Shown: piece by piece, positions 1 to 6,289 of the stretch
Layout: every line of letters starts with the position of its first letter
How positions within the stretch are numbered: position 1 is the stretch's first letter
Origin: CFX5 sp964568485
GTDB taxonomy: Bacteria > Chloroflexota > Anaerolineae > Caldilineales > Caldilineaceae
DNA length: 22,811 nucleotides
Assembly (NCBI GenBank): GCA_964568485.1
Contig: CAZMRA010000049.1
Span: 1-22,811, forward strand
Direction of reading: 5' to 3'
Program-made: the position numbers and the translations under genes
Notes under the pieces: model-generated
Databases searched by the model: none
Told to the model about the DNA's origin: nothing
The model's input: the letters and a program-made list of their open reading frames with translations, nothing else

Positions 1-1995
1 ACTGCCAGCGCCGGGCGCTACGGGCTGCATGAATTAGTGCGCCAGTTTGCCGCTGAAATGAATGAACAAGATCCCAAGGCGATGCACCAACGCCATTGCG
101 TCTATTACCTGGAGCAGTTCGGCGCCCATACGGCCCAGCTCTTTGGCCGTGAGCCGCACAAGGCCGTGATCACCTTGCAGGCCGATCTGGATAATCTGCG
201 CCAAGCGTGGCAGTACGCGGTCACCGCCAAGCAGCAAGACGCCCTCGCCAGCGCGCTGCCAGCCTTCGCCCGCTTTTATGAATTGATCGGGCTCAGCCAA
301 GAAGCGGTCGCCCAATTACAAGCGGCCTACGAACAATTACCAGAATTTCATACAGAGCGCTTGGGGACACAATTGCAACTCGAGTGGGCCGGGGCACTCA
401 ACACGCTCGGCGATTCGGCAGCGGCCGGCATTGCCGAACCATTGATCGAGCGAGCGCAGGCCCTCGATGCGCCCGACCTTGCCGCTAAGGCCCGCTTTAT
501 CTTTGGGGTGGCGCGCTACCGCCAGGGCGATCAACAGGGTGCACGGCAAACCTTGGAAGCCGCTTTGACCGAGGCCCGCGCCCAGCACTTGGTGCGCCTC
601 GAAGCCGAATGTTTGCTCAGCCTGGGCGATATCCTCATGTACCAAGCGGATCCGCAAGGACAACGCTATTGTGAGCAGGCGCTCGCCCTCTTCCAACAAC
701 TGGGGGACCGGCGCGGGGAGGCCAATGCGATCAACAACCTCGGCGTGGTGGCGAGTTTGCGCAATGAATGGCGCAGCGCAACTCTGTTTTTTGAGCAGGC
801 CTTGCAGATCTATCGCCAACTCGGCGACGCCATGTACGAAGGGCGGATGCTCAACAACTTGGCCATTGTCCATTCCACGCTGGAGGAGCACGCGACCGCC
901 GAACAATATCTAGAACGAGCGCTGCAGCTCACCCGGGCGACAGGCTATCGCAGCGGCGAAGCGAACGTGCTCATCAATCTTGGGCTCAACCAGCAGGAGC
1001 AGGGGAAACGGCTGCGAGCTCGCCTGCTTTACGAGGAAGGATTGGCCTTGTCCCGCCAGATTGGCTACCTGCGCGGAGAAGGGGCGTTCCTCAACAATCT
1101 GGGGGATTTGGCCAGCAACGACGGCGATTATGAACGCGCCCAAACCCTCTTCCAGGCCGCGCTGGAGGTTGCCCGCCGCACCGGAGATCGCTACTTCGAA
1201 GCGCAGCGGTTGCGCGCCCTGGGTGATGTCTTACGCTGGCTCGGCCAGTACAGCCAAGCCAGCCAGCATTACCAACAGGCAGCCGACCTCGCTCACGAAA
1301 TTGGCGAAAGCCGCACCGAAAGCCAAGCGCGCATTGAGATCGGGCGCATTCTCCGCTGGTTTGGAGATCCGCTGGTAGCCGAGCGTCAGCTACAGCAAGG
1401 CTTGGCGCTGGCCCGGCAAGTGGACGACCAAGAGAGCATGGCATTGGCGCTGGCGGCCTTGGGGCAGTTGACCATTCAACGCCACAACGATGCCACCGGA
1501 CTCACCCTGCTCGACGAAGCCCTGCAGGCGGCTCAGGCCAGCAATAGCCAGCTCGGCGAGGCGCTCGTGCTGGTAGAACAGGGGCGGGCTTGGCGCACGT
1601 TGGCGCAATTTGAACGGGCGCTCGAAGCCTTAACGACCAGCCAAACCTTGTTGCGTAGCGAGGCTTCAATCCGCTGGTTGGTGCTGCCGTTGGCGGAATT
1701 GGCCAGCCTGCACTGGCAACGCCAAAAGCCGCGCCTGGCCCAGCCTGCGGTCGAAGAGATCCTGCAGCGCGTGGGCAACCGACCAGTGGGCGGCGTCGAT
1801 CATCCGTTGGCGGTCTACCAAATCTGCGTTCAAGTGCTGACCGCGACACAGGATCCGCGGACGGGCGCGCTGCGCACACGCGCCGCCCACCATCTGCGCC
1901 ACGCGGTGCAGCCGCTGGTTGAAGCAGCGCGGCGTCAGGCCTTTTGCCAGCAGATCGACGCCGACTTTGGGCAGATCACTCAGCAGCAAACATGA
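1..1995 (+). CDS. TPR-rich C-terminal part of an AfsR/NB-ARC-type regulator (5' partial)
   Basis: The frame is open from the first base, so the gene begins upstream of the window; 664 residues are visible, and the GTG at 37 is an internal valine rather than a start. The first residues (RYGLHELVRQFAAEM, then RHCVYYLEQF about 20 residues on) match the segment that follows the winged-helix part of NB-ARC/STAND regulators of the AfsR and MalT type. From about residue 90 to the end there are tandem helical repeats of roughly 40 residues of TPR type, such as EANAINNLGVVA and EGAFLNNLGDLA. In such proteins the TPR array senses a ligand or partner and the missing N-terminal part holds the ATPase and often a DNA-binding domain. 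Target and ligand cannot be told from this piece. No clear terminator follows; the ilvE promoter overlaps its stop codon. Confidence 0.85.
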   Translation, partial: TASAGRYGLHELVRQFAAEMNEQDPKAMHQRHCVYYLEQFGAHTAQLFGREPHKAVITLQADLDNLRQAWQYAVTAKQQDALASALPAFARFYELIGLSQEAVAQLQAAYEQLPEFHTERLGTQLQLEWAGALNTLGDSAAAGIAEPLIERAQALDAPDLAAKARFIFGVARYRQGDQQGARQTLEAALTEARAQHLVRLEAECLLSLGDILMYQADPQGQRYCEQALALFQQLGDRRGEANAINNLGVVASLRNEWRSATLFFEQALQIYRQLGDAMYEGRMLNNLAIVHSTLEEHATAEQYLERALQLTRATGYRSGEANVLINLGLNQQEQGKRLRARLLYEEGLALSRQIGYLRGEGAFLNNLGDLASNDGDYERAQTLFQAALEVARRTGDRYFEAQRLRALGDVLRWLGQYSQASQHYQQAADLAHEIGESRTESQARIEIGRILRWFGDPLVAERQLQQGLALARQVDDQESMALALAALGQLTIQRHNDATGLTLLDEALQAAQASNSQLGEALVLVEQGRAWRTLAQFERALEALTTSQTLLRSEASIRWLVLPLAELASLHWQRQKPRLAQPAVEEILQRVGNRPVGGVDHPLAVYQICVQVLTATQDPRTGALRTRAAHHLRHAVQPLVEAARRQAFCQQIDADFGQITQQQT

Positions 1996-2021
1996 CAAAA
2001 TTTGCGCACTCTTTGTATAAT
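1992..2021 (+). promoter_or_regulatory. sigma70-type promoter for ilvE
   Basis: ATGACA at 1992-1997 (5 of 6 to TTGACA) is followed after 18 bases by a perfect TATAAT at 2016-2021. The -35 box overlaps the stop codon of the upstream TPR gene. Transcription would start near 2028, giving a leader of about 125 bases before the ilvE start codon. Confidence 0.65.
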
Positions 2022-2152
2022 TGCAAATCAAAATCTTCTGTACGTATGCAAGCCGAGCTGAAGTTGCTGTTGCGGTGCCGGACCGTCAATGCACCATGCA
2101 GGCTTGCGCAAGTCATGGCCATTTCAACACTGGCTCCACCCAAGAGGACGCT

Positions 2153-3223
2153 ATGCAACTCACGATTGAACCGCTTGCGGCGAGCGATCTGAAGCCGTTT
2201 CCCTCGTCATTGGCCTTTGGCAAATATTTCAGCAACCGCATGTTCACCCAAAAGTGGACAGCAGATGCGGGCTGGCACGATGCCGTCATTGGCCCTTATC
2301 GGCCCTTCACCTTCGACCCATCCACGGCCGTCCTTCACTATGCGCAAGAGATCTTTGAGGGCACCAAAGCTTATCGCCGCCCCGATGGTCACATCAATCT
2401 CTTCCGCCCCTGGGAGAATATCAAACGCTTTAATCGCTCGGCCAAACGCATGGCCATGCAAGAGGTAGATCCGGAAGATCATCTCGAGGCGATCGTGCAA
2501 CTGGTCAAGCTGGAACATGAGTGGGTACCCAACCAGGATGGGGCGTCCCTCTACATCCGCCCCACCTTGATCGCCACCGAGCCGGCGTTGGGCGTCCACG
2601 CCAGCCAGAGCTATCTCCACTTTATTATTCTCAGCCCGGTTGGCCCCTACTTTGCCACTGGCTTCAATCCCGTCTCGGTCTTTATTTCCGACGAATATGT
2701 GCGGGCCGTGCGTGGCGGGGTGGGTGATGCAAAGACTGGTGGCAACTATGCAGCCAGCCTGTACGTCTCCGAAGAGGTCAGCCGCCTAGGCTATCAGCAA
2801 GTGCTCTGGCTGGATGCAGTCGAACGTCGCTATGTTGAAGAAGTCGGCTCTATGAATATTGCCTTTGTCTACGAAGGGCGGCGGATTGTGACGCCAGCGC
2901 TTTCGGGCAGCATTTTGCCGGGCATCACACGCGATTCAGTGCTGCGGCTGGCGCCCGACCTCGGCTATCCGATCGAAGAAGCACGCATCGATGTGAATGA
3001 TATGCTGCGGGACTTGCGCAGCGGTAAGATCACCGAAGCCTTTGGCTTGGGTACCGCCGCGGTCGTGGCCCCAGTGAGCAAATTTGGCTATAAAGGCGAA
3101 GAATATCAAGTGGGCGATGGGCAGTCTGGTCCGGTGGCCAAACATCTCTTCCAGACGCTGACCGACATTCAATATGGCCGCATTGCCGATCCCTACGATT
3201 GGACCTTGACGATCCAGGTGTAG
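2153..3223 (+). CDS. ilvE: branched-chain amino acid aminotransferase
   Basis: Fold-type IV PLP aminotransferase that interconverts leucine, isoleucine and valine with their 2-oxo acids, using glutamate/2-oxoglutarate; cytosolic. The 356-residue product has the hallmarks of the longer, type II IlvE branch: FEGTKAYR near residue 68, LFRPWENIKRFNRSAKRM near 83-100, the PLP lysine K194 in DAKTGGNYAASL, and a C-terminal GTAAVVAPV segment. The open frame reaches back to a TTG at 2021, but ATG 2153 has GAGGA about 7 bases upstream and starts where family proteins start, so it is chosen. It has its own promoter and a hairpin downstream. It lies just ahead of two leucyl-tRNA synthetase genes, so leucine supply and leucine charging are neighbours here. 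Substrate preference among the three amino acids is not visible. Confidence 0.93.
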   Translation: MQLTIEPLAASDLKPFPSSLAFGKYFSNRMFTQKWTADAGWHDAVIGPYRPFTFDPSTAVLHYAQEIFEGTKAYRRPDGHINLFRPWENIKRFNRSAKRMAMQEVDPEDHLEAIVQLVKLEHEWVPNQDGASLYIRPTLIATEPALGVHASQSYLHFIILSPVGPYFATGFNPVSVFISDEYVRAVRGGVGDAKTGGNYAASLYVSEEVSRLGYQQVLWLDAVERRYVEEVGSMNIAFVYEGRRIVTPALSGSILPGITRDSVLRLAPDLGYPIEEARIDVNDMLRDLRSGKITEAFGLGTAAVVAPVSKFGYKGEEYQVGDGQSGPVAKHLFQTLTDIQYGRIADPYDWTLTIQV

Positions 3224-3237
3224 CATTTGCTTTCCGC

Positions 3238-3287
3238 GAGGTGACCAGCAGCAAAGGTGCGAACCAGAGAAGCTCGTTGGTCACCTC
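3238..3287 (+). terminator. hairpin after ilvE, probable terminator
   Basis: GAGGTGACCA at 3238-3247 and TGGTCACCTC at 3278-3287 form a perfect 10-bp stem with a 30-base loop, beginning 14 bases after the ilvE stop. No run of T follows, so it may act as a Rho-dependent or processing hairpin rather than a classic intrinsic terminator. Confidence 0.5.
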
Positions 3288-3307
3288 CTGGAATTGGCTC
3301 AAGCTAC

Positions 3308-3323
3308 TGTAGGCTAGCCTACA
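3308..3323. promoter_or_regulatory. perfect 16-bp palindrome at the leuS promoter, candidate operator
   Basis: TGTAGGCTAGCCTACA is its own reverse complement over all 16 bases. It ends where the -35 region of the leuS leader promoter should lie (-10 box at 3344-3349). Its GTA-N8-TAC geometry resembles half-sites bound by dimeric HTH regulators, for example those of the CRP/NtcA type. The regulator is unknown and no candidate gene sits next to it. Confidence 0.5.
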
Positions 3324-3340
3324 ATATTTTGTTTGGACTC

Positions 3341-3349
3341 TGCTATACT
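3341..3349 (+). promoter_or_regulatory. extended -10 promoter of the leuS leader
   Basis: TGCTATACT at 3341-3349 is an extended -10 box (TGn followed by TATACT). No good -35 hexamer lies 16-18 bases upstream; that position is partly taken by the 16-bp palindrome. Transcription should start at about 3356-3359, at or next to the ATG of the leader peptide, so the leader would be translated from a nearly leaderless mRNA. Confidence 0.6.
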
Positions 3350-3358
3350 TAGTGGCCT

Positions 3359-3454
3359 ATGGCTAGCATCCGTCAGCAGCAGTTCTTGAACCTCTCCATT
3401 ACCCTCAGCAACCCCACCGGCCTCGCGGTAGGGGGTCTTCTCGCGCTTAGATAG
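3359..3454 (+). CDS. leucine-rich leader peptide upstream of leuS
   Basis: A 31-codon ORF (begins MASIRQQQFLNLS, ends GGLLALR, stop TAG). It is too short for usual gene callers. Seven of 31 residues are leucine (residues 10, 12, 16, 22, 27, 28, 30). Six of these use CTC or CTT, one TTG and none CTG, so six would be read by the GAG-anticodon tRNA-Leu. The ATG lies about 10 bases after an extended -10 box, too close for a Shine-Dalgarno site, which suggests leaderless translation. The ORF overlaps a set of mutually exclusive hairpins (see the attenuator entry). By analogy with pheST, leu and ilv leaders, ribosome pausing at Leu codons when charged tRNA-Leu is scarce would alter RNA folding and raise expression of the downstream synthetases. 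The ORF and structures are seen; the function is inferred. Confidence 0.65.
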   Translation: MASIRQQQFLNLSITLSNPTGLAVGGLLALR

Positions 3455-3486
3455 CCCCCACGGCAAAACGATATCCCGTGGCGGGC
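3412..3486 (+). promoter_or_regulatory. three-way alternative hairpins, putative leucine attenuator
   Basis: Four segments can pair in mutually exclusive ways. 1:2 is CCCCACCG (3412-3419) with CGGT-A-GGGG (3426-3434, one bulged A). 2:3 is GGGGG (3431-3435) with CCCCC (3455-3459). 3:4 is GCCCCCACGG (3454-3463) with CCGTGG-C-GGGC (3476-3486, one bulged C), a 10-bp stem with a 12-base loop. Segments 1 and 2 lie inside the leader ORF, and segment 3 starts at the last base of its stop codon. A ribosome paused at the Leu codon at 3404 would cover segment 1 and favour 2:3, which breaks the 3:4 hairpin. The bases after 3:4 (AAACCTTCAC) are not a U-run, so if 3:4 terminates it does so without a classic U-tract, or control is at another level. 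Confidence 0.55.
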
Positions 3487-3655
3487 AAACCTTCACTTAA
3501 CGAATCGATCTTGTACGCGTAGCTGCTTGTGGCTGCGTGCTTGCGATTGGAATTTAGTCGTGGAATCCGGATGAATGCTGCTCCTGAGCCGTGCATTCCC
3601 TTTCCACACCGCCCAATCCGCAAACTTAGATTCTCTCAACGCGCGAGGAGTTCTC
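3487..3655 (+). other. rest of the leuS 5' leader
   Basis: 169 bases between the 3:4 hairpin and the first leuS start. A further imperfect stem is visible: CGCGTAGC (3516-3523) with GCTGCGTG (3532-3539), 8 pairs including two G-U, 8-base loop. An in-frame upstream ATG at 3575 is followed at once by three Leu codons (CTG CTC CTG) but has no convincing ribosome site. No T-box consensus was recognised. Confidence 0.4.
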
Positions 3656-6238
3656 ATGACAACCCATCGCTATCAGCCTCAGGCGATCGAAGCCAAGTGG
3701 CAAGCCTATTGGGCAGAACAGCAGACCTTTCACACTCCGTCCGACCGGCAAGCTCTGGGCGATAAACCGAAGGCTTACATACTCGACATGTTTCCCTATC
3801 CCTCCGGGGACGGCCTGCACGTCGGCCATCCTAAGGGTTATACCGCGTCAGATGTGGTGGCCCGCGTCCGGCGGATGCAAGGTTATAACGTGCTCCACAC
3901 TATGGGGTGGGATGCCTTTGGTCTGCCGGCGGAGCGCGCCGCGGATCGCGAGCGCACCCATCCGCAAGTCATCACCCAGCGCAACATTGCGCGCTTTCGG
4001 CAGCAATTGCAGCGGGCCGGGTTTTCCTACGATTGGTCACGGGAGATCAACACCGCGTCGCCCGACTATTACCGCTGGACGCAGTGGCTCTTCCTGCGGC
4101 TATTTGAGCGGGGCTTGGCCTACATGGCCGATGTGCCGGTGTACTGGTCGCCCAGCTTGAACACCGTTTTGTCGAACGAAGAAGTGCACGACGGCAAATA
4201 TATCGAAACTGGCGAACCCGTCGAGCGCCGCTTGATGCGCCAATGGTTTTTGAAGATCACTGCCTATGCCGACCGGTTGCTGGCCGACTTGGACGAGTTG
4301 GATTGGCCGGAAAGTGTCAAAGAGAGCCAACGCCATTGGATCGGCAAATCCGCAGGCGCATACATTGTGTTTGCAACCGTGAGCGATGGCCAGCGCCCAC
4401 AAGACGACGCCCAGCCGCCGGCTATCCGCGTCTTTACGACGCGGCCCGACACGATCTTCGGCGCAACCTATCTGGTCTTGGCGCCAGAACATCCGCTGGT
4501 GGACACCATCACTACGCCGGAACAACGCGCCGCTGTCGCCGCCTATCGCGCCCAGGCCAGCCAGCGCTCAGAGCTGGAGCGCACAGCCCTGAGCAAGGAC
4601 AAAACGGGCGTCTTTACCGGTGGGTATGCCATCAATCCCGTGAATGGGTTGCGCATCCCTATTTGGATCGCCGATTATGTGCTGATGGGCTATGGCACGG
4701 GCGCGATCATGGCGGTGCCAGGGCACGATGAGCGTGACTTTGAATTCGCTCAGCAATTTCACCTACCCATCGTCGAGGTGGTCCGCCCGGCAGACAATAC
4801 CCCGTCTACGTTGCCCTTTGTCGAACCAGGGATTGCCGTCAACAGCGCCTTCTTGGATGGGCTACCCAGCGCTGCGGCCAAAACTGCCATCAGCGAATGG
4901 TTGGTGGCACAGGACGTCGGCGAGCCTGGGGTCCACTACCGCCTGCGCGATTGGTTATTCTCGCGGCAACGTTACTGGGGCGAGCCCTTCCCGCTGGTTC
5001 ACTTGGAGGATGGTACGATCATCCCGGTACCGGAAGAACAATTGCCGGTAAAATTGCCCAGTGCGCTGGAAAATCCACCCGTAGAGGGGAAGCCGCCGCT
5101 GGCCCGTGCGAATGAGGATTGGCTGCTGGTCGAGCTGCCCGATGGCCGCATCGGCATGCGCGAAACCAATACCATGCCACAATGGGCGGGTTCTTGCTGG
5201 TATTACTTGCGCTTTATCGACCCGCACAACCAGGAGCAGCCTTGGGATCCGGCGTTGGAGCAATATTGGATGCCGGTCGATCTCTACATTGGCGGGATGG
5301 AACATGCGGTGCTGCATCTGCTCTATGCGCGCTTTTGGCACAAAGTCTTTTACGACGCCGGGCTGGTTTCGACCAAAGAGCCGTTCCAGCGCCTGTTCAA
5401 CCAAGGCCTGATCCAGGCGTACTCCTATCAAGACGAGGCGGGCAAATATTACTACCCCCGCCAAGTCGAACAGCGAGACGGCACCTGGGTGGCCAAAGCC
5501 GATGGCCGTCCGCTGCACGTCCAGTTGGAGAAGATGTCTAAATCGCGGCTCAACGTCTACAGCATGGATGAGGTGGTGGATGAGTACGGCGCGGATGCGC
5601 TGCGCTTGTACGAGCTGTTCATCGGACCGTTAAGCGCCAGTGGCCCCTGGCAGATGGATGGACTCGTCGGCGTGGCCCGATTTCTGCAGCGGACATGGCG
5701 GTTGTTGATCGACGAACGGAGCGGCGAGTTGCACGCCAAGATCCAGCCCGTGCCAGCGGCGCATGCTCCGGAGCTGCAACGGCTGCTGCACAAGACGATC
5801 CAGCAGGTGGATGATGCGATCGAGTCGTTGGACAAGCTGAATACTGCGGTCAGTGCGTTGATGAGTTTTGTCAACAAGGCAGCGCAAGTCGAGCAGATCC
5901 CGCAGGAGATTGCGCACACCTTTGTCCTTCTGCTGGCGCCGTTTGCGCCGCACATCGCCGAAGAACTGTGGCAACGGTTGGGCAATGCGCCGTCGATCAG
6001 CAATGCCCCTTGGCCCGTGGCCGATCCCGCCCTCGCTGCCGATGAGCAAGTGCAGATCGCGGTGCAGGTCAATGGCAAATTGCGGGCTGTGATCGATGTC
6101 CCCGCCGGTGCGGCGGAAGAGGCCGTTATCGCCTTGGCGCAGGCCAATGAGCATGTACAACGGGCCGTGGCTGGTCGCTCACTCCAGCGCAGCATCGTGG
6201 CCCCTGGGAGACTTGTAAACTTTTTGACCAACAGGTAA
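3656..6238 (+). CDS. leuS: leucyl-tRNA synthetase, first copy (zinc-knuckle-less)
   Basis: Class Ia synthetase that charges tRNA-Leu with leucine using ATP; 860 residues, normal bacterial length. Visible: HVGH at residues 55-58 (HIGH motif), CP1 editing domain with FTTRPDTIFGA and GYGTGAIMAVPGHDERD (editing aspartate in HDERD, about 358-361), NTMPQWAGSCWYYLR, and KMSKS at 626-630, followed by a tRNA-binding C-terminal part. ATG 3656 has GAGGAG just upstream and fits the family start. Oddities: the zinc-knuckle positions read YWSPSLN and LVHLEDG with no CxxC pairs; KMSKS is followed by RLNVYS where RGNVVN is usual; an insertion of about 30 residues precedes KMSKS. This copy differs in type from the second one, so it is probably an acquired or long-diverged paralogue. 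It is the first gene behind the Leu leader. Active-site motifs are intact, so it is likely functional. Confidence 0.95.
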   Translation: MTTHRYQPQAIEAKWQAYWAEQQTFHTPSDRQALGDKPKAYILDMFPYPSGDGLHVGHPKGYTASDVVARVRRMQGYNVLHTMGWDAFGLPAERAADRERTHPQVITQRNIARFRQQLQRAGFSYDWSREINTASPDYYRWTQWLFLRLFERGLAYMADVPVYWSPSLNTVLSNEEVHDGKYIETGEPVERRLMRQWFLKITAYADRLLADLDELDWPESVKESQRHWIGKSAGAYIVFATVSDGQRPQDDAQPPAIRVFTTRPDTIFGATYLVLAPEHPLVDTITTPEQRAAVAAYRAQASQRSELERTALSKDKTGVFTGGYAINPVNGLRIPIWIADYVLMGYGTGAIMAVPGHDERDFEFAQQFHLPIVEVVRPADNTPSTLPFVEPGIAVNSAFLDGLPSAAAKTAISEWLVAQDVGEPGVHYRLRDWLFSRQRYWGEPFPLVHLEDGTIIPVPEEQLPVKLPSALENPPVEGKPPLARANEDWLLVELPDGRIGMRETNTMPQWAGSCWYYLRFIDPHNQEQPWDPALEQYWMPVDLYIGGMEHAVLHLLYARFWHKVFYDAGLVSTKEPFQRLFNQGLIQAYSYQDEAGKYYYPRQVEQRDGTWVAKADGRPLHVQLEKMSKSRLNVYSMDEVVDEYGADALRLYELFIGPLSASGPWQMDGLVGVARFLQRTWRLLIDERSGELHAKIQPVPAAHAPELQRLLHKTIQQVDDAIESLDKLNTAVSALMSFVNKAAQVEQIPQEIAHTFVLLLAPFAPHIAEELWQRLGNAPSISNAPWPVADPALAADEQVQIAVQVNGKLRAVIDVPAGAAEEAVIALAQANEHVQRAVAGRSLQRSIVAPGRLVNFLTNR

Positions 6239-6289
6239 ACTGGATTGCAGAAAAATTTTATTGAATGGTGAGGAAGCAGGATCAAACCT

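Noticed and set aside
3238..3290. T-box riboswitch upstream of leuS (AAAGGTGCGAACC resembles the T-box core)
   Set aside because: The match to AGGGTGGNACCGCG is poor, it lies before the promoter of the leuS leader, and there is no room for a stem I with specifier loop because ilvE coding sequence is directly upstream.
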